In this document: piece after piece, positions 1-9,198 of the stretch
How positions within the stretch are numbered: the first letter of the stretch is position 1
Layout of the letters: the number at the start of each line of letters is the position of its first letter
Assembly (NCBI GenBank): GCA_910584635.1
Contig: CAJUBA010000001.1
Location: forward strand, 124,001-188,000
Reading direction: 5' to 3'
From: an uncultured Christensenella sp.
GTDB taxonomy: Bacteria; Bacillota; Clostridia; Christensenellales; UBA3700
DNA: 64,000 bases
Made by a program: the position numbers and the translations under genes
Notes under the pieces: generated by a model
What the model was told of the DNA's origin: nothing
Seen by the model: only the letters and a program-made list of their open reading frames with translations
Database searches by the model: none

Positions 1-1
1 A

Positions 2-2110
2 ATACTGAAAGCGTATTATTTCGCAAAGACTGCGCACGCCGGACAGAAAAGACAGTCGGGCGAAGATTATTTTATTCATCCCAACGCGGTTGCGGACATT
101 CTGATAGATTTGGGACTTGATTGCGATACCGTAGTTGCGGCGCTTCTGCACGACGTAATAGAGGATACGGACGTGAGCGCAGAGGAGATTAGGCAGACTT
201 TCGGTCCGATAGCGCTCTCATTGGTTCAAGGCGTAACAAAACTGGGAAAACTCAATTTTAAGTCAAAACTCGAAGAGCAGGCTGAAAATCTACGTCGTAT
301 GTTCATGGCGATGAGCAACGATATTCGCGTTATCATTATCAAACTTGCCGACAGACTGCACAATATGCGAACTCTTTCGTTTAAGGACGAAGAAGGACAA
401 AAACGAGTAGCAAGAGAAACTCTCGATATATACGCGCCGATTGCCGCCCGTTTGGGTATTTCAAGCGTTAAGGGCGAACTCGAAGATTTATGTCTTAGAT
501 ACCTTTATCCCGACAGTTATTATTATATCGCCGAAAAAGTCGCTCAGACAAAAATGGAACGTCAAGAAATCGTCAATCACATTTCAAAAGAACTTCACGA
601 AATGCTTGATGAACTGGGTATAAAAGGCGAAGTAAACGGCAGACCTAAACATTTTTATAGCATATATAGAAAACTGCAAAAGGGCAAACCGTTTGAGCAG
701 ATTTACGATTTGATAGCGTTGAGAGTCATAGTTGACAACGTAAAAGACTGTTATGCAGTATTGGGTTCGATACATACAAAGTGGAAACCTTTGCCGGGTA
801 GATTCAAAGATTATATATCCGTGCCTAAGGCGAATTTGTATCAATCATTGCACACCACGGTTCTTACGTCGTACGGAGCGCCGTTCGAAATTCAAATACG
901 TACTCACGAGATGCACAAGGTAGCCGAATACGGTATCGCGGCGCATTGGAAATATAAACAGGGCAACAACGTAGATTCGTCAAAAATCGACGATAATAAA
1001 CTCGCTTGGATTCGCAATGTAATGCAACTTCAAGAAGAGGCGAGCAATTCGCAGGAATATCTCGATATGCTTAAAGTAGATCTTTATTCCGACCAAGTAT
1101 TTGTCTTTACTCCCAAAGGCGACGTTTTTAACTTGCCCAACGGGTCAACAGGCGTAGATTTTGCTTACGCCATACACAGTAAAGTAGGAGAGAAATGCTC
1201 GGGAATTAAAGTTAATTCGAGAATTATGCCCGTTAGCACAAAGTTAAATAACGGCGACGTAGTCGAAGTAATAACGACAAATTCCAAAGGGCCTTCCCGC
1301 GATTGGCTTAAATTTGTCATAACGCCGGGAGCGAAAAGTAAAATACGTTCTTTCTTTAAGAAAGAAATGCGAGAGGAAAACGAAAAGCGCGGCAGAGAAA
1401 TTCTTGAAAAAGAAGCCAAGCATAGAGGATATATACTCAACGACCTTTTAGCGACGGAAAGTTGGAGTAAATTTATCAGGCAAAAATACGGACTCAACAC
1501 GTCCGAAGAAGTGCTTGCAATGGTTGGTTACGGAGAATTAACCTCTTTGCAGGTAATAAATAAGTTGGTCGAACTGTATAAGGCGGAAAATATCCGCGAA
1601 TCGCAGACGATAGACAGCCTTACAAAAAAGCCGACTGCGAGAAAACAGCAAGGCGGAGTTATTATCAAAGGGGAACATGGCTTGAAATATAGATTCTCGC
1701 AGTGTTGTTCGCCTTTGCCCGGCGATGAAATATTGGGATATATTTCGCGTAACGGCGGCGTGGTAATTCATAGAGTCGACTGCCCGAATTGCAAAGGATT
1801 TGAAGAGGAGCGGATAATAGAAGCGGAATGGCCCGCGACGGAAGGCGAAAAGTTTATCGCGCATTTGGTAATATCGGCGTTTGACAGAACTGGACTTGTA
1901 ATCGAAGTCGCTACGCTGATTACCAATATGAAAGTGGCGATGACTAGTATATCCGCTAAATCGGAAAAAAATAACATGGCTACGATAAAAGTATCGGTTG
2001 AAGTTACGAACACTAATATGCTGGAAATACTGATGAACAAAATTACGCAGTCTATAAAAGGCATAAGAGAAATAAAGAGAGCGTCAAAGAGTATAAAGAG
2101 TAAAGAATGA
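2..2110 (+). CDS. rel: Bifunctional (p)ppGpp synthetase/hydrolase, RelA/SpoT family (5' end outside window)
   Basis: Makes and degrades the alarmone (p)ppGpp in the stringent response. The frame is open to the first bases of the window, so the true start lies upstream; an internal TTG at 110 is not the start, because residues before it (AKTAHAGQKRQSGEDYF) are conserved HD-domain sequence. About 702 residues are visible. In order they show an HD hydrolase domain (LLHDVIEDT), the synthetase domain (GRPKHFYSIYRKLQKGK, then YDLIALRVI), a TGS domain (VFVFTPKGDVFNLPNGST) and a C-terminal ACT domain (FDRTGLVIEVATLI). Both catalytic domains look intact, as in a long bifunctional Rel. The stop overlaps the dtd start as ATGA, so the two genes are translationally coupled, as in many Bacillota. 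Confidence 0.96.
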   Translation: MLKAYYFAKTAHAGQKRQSGEDYFIHPNAVADILIDLGLDCDTVVAALLHDVIEDTDVSAEEIRQTFGPIALSLVQGVTKLGKLNFKSKLEEQAENLRRMFMAMSNDIRVIIIKLADRLHNMRTLSFKDEEGQKRVARETLDIYAPIAARLGISSVKGELEDLCLRYLYPDSYYYIAEKVAQTKMERQEIVNHISKELHEMLDELGIKGEVNGRPKHFYSIYRKLQKGKPFEQIYDLIALRVIVDNVKDCYAVLGSIHTKWKPLPGRFKDYISVPKANLYQSLHTTVLTSYGAPFEIQIRTHEMHKVAEYGIAAHWKYKQGNNVDSSKIDDNKLAWIRNVMQLQEEASNSQEYLDMLKVDLYSDQVFVFTPKGDVFNLPNGSTGVDFAYAIHSKVGEKCSGIKVNSRIMPVSTKLNNGDVVEVITTNSKGPSRDWLKFVITPGAKSKIRSFFKKEMREENEKRGREILEKEAKHRGYILNDLLATESWSKFIRQKYGLNTSEEVLAMVGYGELTSLQVINKLVELYKAENIRESQTIDSLTKKPTARKQQGGVIIKGEHGLKYRFSQCCSPLPGDEILGYISRNGGVVIHRVDCPNCKGFEEERIIEAEWPATEGEKFIAHLVISAFDRTGLVIEVATLITNMKVAMTSISAKSEKNNMATIKVSVEVTNTNMLEILMNKITQSIKGIREIKRASKSIKSKE

Positions 2111-2544
2111 GAGCGATAGTACAAAGAGTTAATTATGCAAAACTGACCGTAGAAGATGAACCTATATCGCAAATAGGCGAGGGGTATTTGGTTTTGGTAG
2201 GCTACAACAACGAAGACACGGAAGATACTTGCCGTTATATCGTCGACAGAATCATAGGCATGAGAATTTTCAAAGACGAAAACAATAAACTCAATAAAAC
2301 GCTTGCAGATATAGGCGGAGAAGTGATGGTCGTATCCAATTTTACGCTGTACGGCAACGCATTTAGCGGAAGACGTCCGGATTTTTCAAAATCTGCGAAA
2401 TTCGATATTGCAAAACCTCTTTATGATTATACCGTTGGAGAGTTTAAGCGAAGATTAGGCAATATAGCGACGGGAGTTTTCGGCGCGCACATGCACATTG
2501 AAATGTCCAACGACGGACCTATAACTATGGTTTTGGAAAAATAG
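2107..2544 (+). CDS. dtd: D-aminoacyl-tRNA deacylase
   Basis: Hydrolyses D-amino acids (and mischarged Gly on tRNA-Ala) from tRNA, a chirality proofreading step in the cytoplasm. The 145-residue length is the family norm. The start MRAIVQRV, the motif VSNFTLYG (near residue 76), GRRPDFSKSA (near 88) and the C-terminal NDGP (135-138) are hallmarks; the last carries the Gly-cisPro signature of the active site. The ATG overlaps the rel stop by 4 nt. The rel-dtd-MBL hydrolase-hemZ order is a familiar Bacillota arrangement. Confidence 0.95.
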   Translation: MRAIVQRVNYAKLTVEDEPISQIGEGYLVLVGYNNEDTEDTCRYIVDRIIGMRIFKDENNKLNKTLADIGGEVMVVSNFTLYGNAFSGRRPDFSKSAKFDIAKPLYDYTVGEFKRRLGNIATGVFGAHMHIEMSNDGPITMVLEK

Positions 2545-2581
2545 CAAACGCAAATATTTGATGGATTAAAAGGATTTGGAA

Positions 2582-3193
2582 ATGGAAATTAAGACTTTTG
2601 TTTTAGGACTTTTGAATAATAATACTTATTTGGCAACAAATCGTGAGAATAATACTTGTTTATTGATAGATCCGTCTACGCCCAGTAAAGACGTGGCAAA
2701 TTATATCGAAAGCAATTCTTTGAATTTGCAAGCAATATTACTTACGCACGGACATTTCGATCATATAGGAGGAGTTTGTTTTTTCAAAGAAAAGTTTAAC
2801 TGTAAAGTTTATATGCACGCCGACGACGTGGATTTTATAGATAATCCTCTTAAAATAAGCCGAAGATACGATAAATTCGAAGTTGACATATTGGTAAAAG
2901 ACGGGGACGTTTTGGATTTGTGCGGAGAAAAAATAAAAGTTGCGCATACCCCGGGACATTCTCTCGGCGGCGTTTGCTACGTATTGGATAACGTGATTTT
3001 TTGCGGAGATACGATATTCAAAGGGAGTTACGGCAGAACTGACCTTCGGGGAGGAGATTTCGGGGAACTTTATAAATCCGTAAAAAAAATTTTGGATATG
3101 CAGGGCGATTATATTTTGCTTAGCGGACACGGCGCGCCTACTACAAGCGAATTTGAAAGAGAAAATAACCCTATTTTAGGGGATAAGTATTGA
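2582..3193 (+). CDS. MBL-fold metallo-hydrolase, hydroxyacylglutathione-hydrolase-like
   Basis: A small single-domain metallo-beta-lactamase-fold hydrolase of about 203 residues. Metal ligands are visible: THGHFDH (H56, H58, D60, H61), HTPGHS, CGDTIF and a late SGHG. The family includes glyoxalase II-like thioester hydrolases, but the short form next to rel-dtd in Bacillota has no settled substrate. I chose the ATG at 2582 over an in-frame TTG at 2576, because the AGGA upstream gives about 9 nt spacing to 2582. It probably belongs to the rel-dtd-hemZ transcription unit. Confidence 0.88.
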   Translation: MEIKTFVLGLLNNNTYLATNRENNTCLLIDPSTPSKDVANYIESNSLNLQAILLTHGHFDHIGGVCFFKEKFNCKVYMHADDVDFIDNPLKISRRYDKFEVDILVKDGDVLDLCGEKIKVAHTPGHSLGGVCYVLDNVIFCGDTIFKGSYGRTDLRGGDFGELYKSVKKILDMQGDYILLSGHGAPTTSEFERENNPILGDKY

Positions 3194-3197
3194 AATT

Positions 3198-4673
3198 ATG
3201 ATAGAAGTAAATTTTTATACAAACGCGCAAGAATTTGAAAATGAATATTTAGATATAGTCCGCGCTTTTTATCCTCACGTAAAGATAGATGAAAGCGCAG
3301 ATACGCTAGAACTTAATTTGGAAAAATCAAGCGAGTATGAGTTTCACGCAAAGATATCGTTCAAAGACAAAGCGAAAGAGTACAGATATTTGCTGGAAAA
3401 AGAGTTTTTGGAAGAAAACGATTGCGATTGCAGGCAGATAAAATATAAAGCGCAGGTCAAAAGGCACAGCAAAGCCGCGCTTTATAAGTTTTTATCTGAA
3501 ATCACCGGAGAAAAATTGCCGTACGGTTCGCTTACCGGTATTCGTCCTACAAAATTATTTCACGAAACAGTAGAAAAGGGAATAGACGCGGAAAAATATT
3601 TTCTCGAAGTATTGGACGTTTCAAGGCAAAAAGTTTCGCTTATCAAAAATATCGTTGAAAATCAAAAGATTTATTACAAAGTCGCCGAGAACGAAGTCGA
3701 TATTTTCGTAAATATACCAATTTGCGTATCTAGGTGCGTATATTGCTCGTTTATTTCCGCTCAACTCGATAAGATAAAAAAATTTGTTTCTCCCTATTGC
3801 GATTTGTTGGTAAAAGAAATTCAGGGTTCGCAAGAAATCGTAAAAGAAAACAATTTGAAAGTGCGGAGCGTTTATATAGGAGGAGGTACTCCGACATCGC
3901 TTGACAATGAAAATTTCCAAAGAGTGATTCGCGCTTGCTCTGCGTTCGACGTTAAAGAATTTACCGTAGAAGCGGGTAGACCCGATACAATCACAAGAGA
4001 AAAATTGGATATTATGAGCAAGTATGGCGTAACCCGTATTTCAATAAATCCCCAGACGTTTAATCAAAGGACTTTGGACGCGATAGGCAGGAGTCATAGC
4101 GTGGAAGAAATTTACTCGGTATTCAAAATGGCAAGAGATTACGACTTTGATATAAATATGGATTTAATTGCCATGCTTCCAGGGGAGAACGTGGACGATT
4201 TCAAATATTCTGTCGATTGCGCTATTTCTCTTCAACCCGAAAATATTACGGTACATACGCTTGCGATTAAAAAAGGTTCCGCTTTGAAAATCGACGGATA
4301 TGAAAACGGAGAATGGGAAAAGGCTGTCGCCATGGTTGATTACGCTTATGAAAGCGTTAAGAGCGCGGGATACGAGCCGTATTATATGTATAAGCAAAAA
4401 TATATGTCTGGAAATCTTGAAAACGTAGGCTATTGCAAAAAAGGCAAGGCCTGTGTCTATAACATTGATATTATGGAAGAAATATCTAGTATCATCGCCA
4501 ATGGAGCAGGCGGAATTTCAAAACGTATTTTTGATAAAAACAGGTTGGAGCGTCTTGCCGATCCAAAGGGGATTGACGTGTATATTCAAAGGGATAAGGC
4601 GCTTATTGACGTCAAGAAAAAGTTTTTTGAACAGTGTTCAAAACTTGAAATTAAAAGGTTTGCGCTCAAATAA
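3198..4673 (+). CDS. hemZ: Oxygen-independent coproporphyrinogen III dehydrogenase-like radical SAM protein HemZ
   Basis: Radical SAM protein of 491 residues in the HemZ/HemN family, which oxidises coproporphyrinogen III without O2. The radical SAM cluster motif CVSRCVYC (CxxxCxxC) lies near residues 176-183, followed by GGGTPTSLDNENF, as in HemN-type enzymes. The region before it has GSLTGIRPTKL, which is typical of the HemZ branch and absent from true HemN. No other haem genes are in the window, so haem synthesis itself is not established; HemZ-branch proteins often occur in anaerobes. It starts 5 nt after the hydrolase stop and ends the rel operon. Confidence 0.9.
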   Translation: MIEVNFYTNAQEFENEYLDIVRAFYPHVKIDESADTLELNLEKSSEYEFHAKISFKDKAKEYRYLLEKEFLEENDCDCRQIKYKAQVKRHSKAALYKFLSEITGEKLPYGSLTGIRPTKLFHETVEKGIDAEKYFLEVLDVSRQKVSLIKNIVENQKIYYKVAENEVDIFVNIPICVSRCVYCSFISAQLDKIKKFVSPYCDLLVKEIQGSQEIVKENNLKVRSVYIGGGTPTSLDNENFQRVIRACSAFDVKEFTVEAGRPDTITREKLDIMSKYGVTRISINPQTFNQRTLDAIGRSHSVEEIYSVFKMARDYDFDINMDLIAMLPGENVDDFKYSVDCAISLQPENITVHTLAIKKGSALKIDGYENGEWEKAVAMVDYAYESVKSAGYEPYYMYKQKYMSGNLENVGYCKKGKACVYNIDIMEEISSIIANGAGGISKRIFDKNRLERLADPKGIDVYIQRDKALIDVKKKFFEQCSKLEIKRFALK

Positions 4674-4767
4674 TCGCTCGCCGAACATAATAGAATATTA
4701 GTTAATTTTGAATTATTAAAATATTAACATAAGTAAGAAAATATTTATTATATTTTATTCGAAACGC

Positions 4768-4796
4768 TTGCTAACGAACACAAATTGTGTTAATAT
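4768..4796 (+). promoter_or_regulatory. Predicted housekeeping promoter of rpsO
   Basis: TTGCTA (4768-4773) and TAATAT (4791-4796) are 17 nt apart. This predicts a leader of about 85 nt before rpsO. S15 represses its own mRNA in several bacteria through folded leaders, but I could not resolve a convincing S15-binding fold here. Confidence 0.65.
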
Positions 4797-4887
4797 AAAT
4801 GTATTCTAACGCGACTAGGTTTGACAAAAACTCCGATGTCTTACTTGGTTGGCGCTAAATTTATTTTCCAAAGAAGGAGGCTAAACA

Positions 4888-5166
4888 ATGGAAATTATCA
4901 ACGTAAAGGAAATGACAAAGCAGGAAGTTATCGCAAATTTTGCAAAGCATGAAGGCGACACCGGCTCGCCGGAAGTTCAAATCGCGCTTTTGACGCAGAG
5001 AATTCTTCAACTCAACGATCACTTTGCAGAACACAAAAACGACTTCCATTCCAGAAGAGGTTTGTTGCAGATGGTAGGTAAGAGAAGAAGTATGTTGAAG
5101 TATCTTAAAGATGCGGATATAGAGCGTTACCGTGAATTGATTGCAAAACTCGGAATCAGAAAGTAA
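4888..5166 (+). CDS. rpsO: 30S ribosomal protein S15
   Basis: Ribosomal protein S15 (92 residues, close to the usual 88-90), a primary 16S rRNA binder of the platform. Conserved S15 stretches are visible: HEGDTGSPEVQIALLTQRI, LNDHFAEHKNDFHSRRGLL, and the C-terminal RYRELIAKLGIRK. A strong AAGGAGG lies 7 nt before the ATG. It is followed by a terminator and then pnp, the near-universal rpsO-pnp pair. Confidence 0.98.
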   Translation: MEIINVKEMTKQEVIANFAKHEGDTGSPEVQIALLTQRILQLNDHFAEHKNDFHSRRGLLQMVGKRRSMLKYLKDADIERYRELIAKLGIRK

Positions 5167-5172
5167 AATAAG

Positions 5173-5202
5173 ATGGGGCGTCATTCAGCGTCCCATTTTT
5201 TT
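5173..5202 (+). terminator. Rho-independent terminator after rpsO
   Basis: ATGGGGCG / CGTCCCAT stem (one G-U pair), 8-nt loop, then seven T. It sits between rpsO and pnp, so it probably reduces read-through into pnp. Confidence 0.88.
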
Positions 5203-5222
5203 GAAATTTCTTTTATTTATCG

Positions 5223-5258
5223 GCGTTTGGACAAGCATTTTATTTTATGCTCAAGCGC
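5223..5258 (+). promoter_or_regulatory. Hairpin in the pnp leader
   Basis: GCGTTTG (5223-5229) pairs with CAAGCGC (5252-5258), and AGCAT (5234-5238) pairs with ATGCT (5247-5251); a GACA bulge lies on the 5' side. There is no T-run, so it is not a terminator. In enterobacteria a pnp leader hairpin is cleaved by RNase III and mediates autoregulation; the parallel here is inference. Confidence 0.5.
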
Positions 5259-5300
5259 GTTGTTCAAGATTAAATTACTAATTATTGGAGGTTAGTTTAG

Positions 5301-7382
5301 ATGATAGAAAGAAAAATTTTTACCACACAGATCGGCGGAAGAGAAGTAAGTATCGAAACCGGCGCTTATTGTGGACTCAGCAACGGTAGTTGTATCGTAA
5401 GATGCGGAGATACCGCGGTTATGGTCAACGCTACTATGGCTAAAACTCCCAGAGACGGAATAGACTTTTTCCCGCTCGGAGTAGATTATGAAGAAAAGAT
5501 GTACGCCGTAGGCAAGATTCCGGGGGGATTCAAGAAGCGCGAAGGACGCGCAAGCGACAAGGCGATTTTGACGTCAAGACTTATTGACAGACCTCTTCGT
5601 CCGCTTTTCCCAAAGGGCTTTTTCAACGACGTTGCGGTAGTCGCAACCGCGTTGTCCGTAGACCCCAACATTCCGCCGGAAGTTTACGCTATGATAGGTA
5701 GTTCCGTTGCGTTGAGCATTTCGGATATTCCGTTTGCAGGACCGACAGGTTCGGTTATCGTAGGTTACGTAGACGGTCAGTACGTTATCAATCCGGATAC
5801 GGAGCAAAGAGAGAAGTCCAAACTTCATCTTTCTCTTAGCGGAACAAAAGAAGCGATACTCATGGTTGAAGCGGGAGCAAACGAACTTACCGAAGACGAA
5901 ATGATTGGCGCTATTTTGTTCGGACATGAAGAAATTAAGAAGATTGTTGAATTTATAGACGAAATTCAGGCTCAGATAGGTAAAGAAAAGGTAGTTCCCG
6001 AACTTTATCATCCGCAACCCGAAATCGAATCGGCGGTCAAAGAGTATGCGGACAAGATGATGGACGACGTACTTGACAATTTCAACAGGCAGGACAGAGA
6101 TAAAGCGGAAGACGCTCTCGATAAAGACGTATTTGCTCATTTTGCAGAGATTTTCCCTGACGGAAAGAAAGATATTGCAGAAACTCTTTACGCTATGAAG
6201 AAAGCGAAAGTAAGAGCAAAGATTCTCGATAAGGGCGTAAGACCAGACGGAAGAAGTCTTGAAGAAATCAGACCGATTTGGTGCGAACACGGCGTTTTGC
6301 CGAGAGTTCACGGAAGCGGCGTATTTACCAGAGGACAGACTCAGGTTATGACGATTTGTACGCTCGGAAGTCTTTCCGAAGTTCAGAAACTCGAAGGACT
6401 TGACGACGAAGTATGCAAGAGATATATCCATCATTACAATATGCCTCCGTACAGCACGGGCGAGGCTAAACCGCTCAAAAGTCCGGGCAGAAGAGAAATC
6501 GGACACGGCGCTTTGGCTGAAAGAGCGTTGGAACCTATGCTTCCGTCCGTTGAGGCGTTCCCGTACGCTATCCGTACCGTTAGCGAAGTAATTTCTTCCA
6601 ACGGTTCTACTTCTCAGGCGTCTGTTTGCGGATCTACTTTGGCTCTTATGGACGCGGGCGTTCCTATTAAGAAACCTGTTGCGGGCGTGGCTATGGGACT
6701 TATCAGCAACGAAGATAAATCAAAGATTTCCGTTCTTACGGATATTCAGGGACTTGAAGATTTCTTCGGCGATATGGACTTTAAGGTTGCCGGTACAAAA
6801 GACGGTATTACCGCTATCCAAATGGATATTAAAATCAAAGGTATAAACGAAGAAATTTTGAGAAAGGCTCTTGCTCAAGCAAAGAAGGGAAGATTGTTTA
6901 TTCTTGACAAGATGCTTGAAGTTATGCCCGAAACAAATAAATCTTTGTCTAAATTTGCTCCTAAGATTGTATCTTTCAGCATTGACCCGAACAAGATTAA
7001 AGACGTTATCGGAAGCGGCGGCAAGGTAATCAATAAGATTATCGACGAAACGGGCGTTAAAATCGATATCGATGATTTCGGCAACGTTCTCGTATCCGGC
7101 GTAGATGAAGAAATGAACGCTAAGGCAAAGAAAATCATTGATTTGATAGTAAACGACCCTGAGGTCGGCGAAGAATTCGAAGGCACCGTAGTAAGAATTA
7201 TGAACTTCGGCGCGTTTGTAGAAATTGCTCCCGGTAAAGACGCGATGATTCATATTTCCAAACTCAAAAAAGAAAGAGTTGAGAAAGTTGAAGACGTCGT
7301 CAACATCGGTGATAAAGTTAAAGTAAAAGTAACAGATATTACCGATAAGGGCGTTGCGTTAAGACTTTTGGAAGTTTTGTAA
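5301..7382 (+). CDS. pnp: Polynucleotide phosphorylase (polyribonucleotide nucleotidyltransferase)
   Basis: Phosphorolytic 3'-5' exoribonuclease of the RNA degradosome, 693 residues (family about 700). It has two RNase PH domains (about 10-140 and 325-540; FTRGQTQVMTICTLGS and CGSTLALMDAGVPI mark the second), a KH domain (about 555-615, DVIGSGGKVINKI) and a C-terminal S1 domain (about 621-690, EGTVVRIMNFGAFVEI). GGAGG precedes the ATG. Its likely partner RNase Y is encoded at 18727. A terminator follows. Confidence 0.98.
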   Translation: MIERKIFTTQIGGREVSIETGAYCGLSNGSCIVRCGDTAVMVNATMAKTPRDGIDFFPLGVDYEEKMYAVGKIPGGFKKREGRASDKAILTSRLIDRPLRPLFPKGFFNDVAVVATALSVDPNIPPEVYAMIGSSVALSISDIPFAGPTGSVIVGYVDGQYVINPDTEQREKSKLHLSLSGTKEAILMVEAGANELTEDEMIGAILFGHEEIKKIVEFIDEIQAQIGKEKVVPELYHPQPEIESAVKEYADKMMDDVLDNFNRQDRDKAEDALDKDVFAHFAEIFPDGKKDIAETLYAMKKAKVRAKILDKGVRPDGRSLEEIRPIWCEHGVLPRVHGSGVFTRGQTQVMTICTLGSLSEVQKLEGLDDEVCKRYIHHYNMPPYSTGEAKPLKSPGRREIGHGALAERALEPMLPSVEAFPYAIRTVSEVISSNGSTSQASVCGSTLALMDAGVPIKKPVAGVAMGLISNEDKSKISVLTDIQGLEDFFGDMDFKVAGTKDGITAIQMDIKIKGINEEILRKALAQAKKGRLFILDKMLEVMPETNKSLSKFAPKIVSFSIDPNKIKDVIGSGGKVINKIIDETGVKIDIDDFGNVLVSGVDEEMNAKAKKIIDLIVNDPEVGEEFEGTVVRIMNFGAFVEIAPGKDAMIHISKLKKERVEKVEDVVNIGDKVKVKVTDITDKGVALRLLEVL

Positions 7383-7402
7383 TCTATATTATGAAATATA
7401 AA

Positions 7403-7428
7403 GAAGCGACCGAGCGGCCGCTTCTTTT
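7403..7428 (+). terminator. Rho-independent terminator after pnp
   Basis: GAAGCGACCG / CGGCCGCTTC stem with one A-C mismatch, 2-nt loop, followed by TTTT. It closes the rpsO-pnp unit before the leucine-rich-repeat pair. Confidence 0.8.
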
Positions 7429-7477
7429 CGTATTTATTGATTTTTACGGGTAAAAATCGACGTAAAAATTGTTGGTC

Positions 7478-7506
7478 TTGACAATATAATTTTCAAGTAA
7501 TATAAT
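7478..7506 (+). promoter_or_regulatory. Perfect-consensus promoter for the leucine-rich-repeat gene pair
   Basis: TTGACA (7478-7483), a 17-nt spacer and TATAAT (7501-7506): an exact match to the sigma-A consensus with optimal spacing. It lies about 36 nt before the ATG at 7543. Confidence 0.85.
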
Positions 7507-7542
7507 TATATTAACGTAAAACTTACGAAAGGAGATAGAAAA

Positions 7543-8352
7543 ATGTTTTTTGAAGATGAAGAATTTACCAACAAAAAGCCAGAAGGATCTTTGTATATCG
7601 AAAATATCGATAATGACGATTGGTATATCAACGACGGAGTTTTGGAGGAATGCAGAAAAAGCGATGCGGAAGAAATGGAAATTCCCGAGGGCGTAACGAG
7701 CATAAATACTTACGCGATTATGGACAATTATTCCGTAAAATCTATTCATTTACCCAAAACGGTAAAAAGATTGGAATCTACCGGTATCGCAGAATGCGGA
7801 AACTTGACGAAAGTGGTCATTGATAATCCCGATATTGAAATAATGGAATGGGGACTGTCCTATAACGAAGCGCTAAAAGAAGTATATATAGGCGGTAAAA
7901 AAGTCGATAGTATAGTCGCTAAGAGATATAGCGACGGAGCAAAGTGCTTTGAGAGATATTTAGGCGAGGGAGAAGAAATTACCGTTGAAGAAGGCGTAAG
8001 ACAGATAAATAACAATGCGTTTGAAAACTGTAAAACGCTGACAAAAATAGTTCTTCCCGATACTGTAGACACAATATGCGACAATGCGTTTAACGAATGT
8101 GAAAATCTAAGAGAACTGACTTTGGGCGATAACGTAAGAAAAATCGGAGAAAACGCGTTTTATAATTGCGTAAGAGTAAATGAATTGAGATTGCCTCAAA
8201 GCGTTGAAGAAATAGGTAAATACGCGTTTTACGGTTGGGATACAAATCAGACGATTTATGTTCCGAGTAAATTTCAATCAAAAGGTTTATTTAAGAAGTT
8301 ATTCAAAGAAAAGTGGCAAGCCGGCTGTAGCGCAAATATTGTTTTCTATTGA
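7543..8352 (+). CDS. BspA-type leucine-rich-repeat protein, no signal peptide (copy 1)
   Basis: A 269-residue protein with BspA/LRR_5-type repeats: units such as FENCKTLTKIVLPDTVDTI, FNECENLRELTLGDNVRKI and FYNCVRVNELRLPQSVEEI. It starts MFFEDEEF, an acidic head with no signal peptide, and ends in a WQAGCSANIVFY tail. Most characterised BspA proteins are secreted or surface-bound, so a cytoplasmic location would be unusual. A good Shine-Dalgarno (AAAGGAGA) and a perfect promoter precede it. It is paralogous to the next gene (same head, same GW-NQTIY-P and WxxGCxANVxxY tail). Function unknown; repeats of this type usually bind protein. Confidence 0.8.
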   Translation: MFFEDEEFTNKKPEGSLYIENIDNDDWYINDGVLEECRKSDAEEMEIPEGVTSINTYAIMDNYSVKSIHLPKTVKRLESTGIAECGNLTKVVIDNPDIEIMEWGLSYNEALKEVYIGGKKVDSIVAKRYSDGAKCFERYLGEGEEITVEEGVRQINNNAFENCKTLTKIVLPDTVDTICDNAFNECENLRELTLGDNVRKIGENAFYNCVRVNELRLPQSVEEIGKYAFYGWDTNQTIYVPSKFQSKGLFKKLFKEKWQAGCSANIVFY

Positions 8353-8376
8353 TATTGCGTAAAGGGAGGAGAGCAA

Positions 8377-9117
8377 ATGTTTTTCGAAGACGAGGAATTT
8401 TCAGATAATAAAAGCGATTTTAACGAAGATGCGGAAGTAGTTTCGGATTTTAATTTGGACGACGACAAGTGGACGATAGAGGAAGGAGCGTTAGATTCCT
8501 TTCACGATTTTGATGCAAAGGAAGTATGTGTGCCGGAAGGCGTAACCGAAATAGAGTCGTACGCTTTTTTGTTTATGAGCGAACTTAAAGCGATATATTT
8601 TCCTAAAACTGTAAAAGAACTTTGGGAAGACGCGGTAGGCGGCTGCGACAAATTGACCAAACTCGTTTTCGAAAACGCAAACGTCAAGTTTGAAGTTAAC
8701 TCTATATCCTGTAATGAGTTTTTGGAAGAAGTATATATAGGCGGAGAAAAGAAAGACGTTATTTACTCAACGTCTGACGATAATAAGCGGTATCTTGAAA
8801 AATATCTTGGAGTAGACAGTGAATTTTCTATTGAAGATGGAATATACGGCATCAGTTCTTACGCTTTTGCCAATCGCAAGTCGCTTTTCGAGTTGAATAT
8901 TCCCGATTCCGTAGAATTTATTGATAACAACGCTTTTGAGAACTGTACTAATATTAAAGAACTCAAATTGCCGAATACCGGCGTATTAAGCATTAGACCC
9001 TACGCGTTTAGAGGTTGGACGGAAAATCAAACGATTTACGCTCCGAGTTTTCTCAAAGGTATAAAGTTTTTCCAAAAGTGGCGTAAGGGATGCAAAGCCA
9101 ACGTGATATATTATTAA
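8377..9117 (+). CDS. BspA-type leucine-rich-repeat protein, no signal peptide (copy 2)
   Basis: A 246-residue paralogue of the preceding gene, 24 nt downstream and led by GGAGGAG. It shares the start MFFEDEEF, acidic head, LRR_5-like repeats (FANRKSLFELNIPDSVEFI, FENCTNIKELKLPNTG) and the C-terminal GWTENQTIYAPS and WRKGCKANVIYY. The two copies are clearly diverged, so the duplication is old. No signal peptide or membrane segment is visible. They probably share one transcript and perhaps form a complex; that is inference. Function unknown. Confidence 0.78.
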   Translation: MFFEDEEFSDNKSDFNEDAEVVSDFNLDDDKWTIEEGALDSFHDFDAKEVCVPEGVTEIESYAFLFMSELKAIYFPKTVKELWEDAVGGCDKLTKLVFENANVKFEVNSISCNEFLEEVYIGGEKKDVIYSTSDDNKRYLEKYLGVDSEFSIEDGIYGISSYAFANRKSLFELNIPDSVEFIDNNAFENCTNIKELKLPNTGVLSIRPYAFRGWTENQTIYAPSFLKGIKFFQKWRKGCKANVIYY

Positions 9118-9198
9118 ATTCTCAATAGGCGGAGATTAAAGCAATTAGCGTTAGTATAATATGGATTTTCATTGCATATCTTTTTTTGAGGTGTGTAA

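Noticed and set aside
110..112. TTG at 110 as the start of rel.
   Set aside because: The frame is open to the window edge and the upstream residues are conserved HD-domain sequence.
4797..4880. S15-binding leader fold before rpsO.
   Set aside because: I could not draw a three-way junction with the expected G-U/G-C motif; short complementary pieces only.
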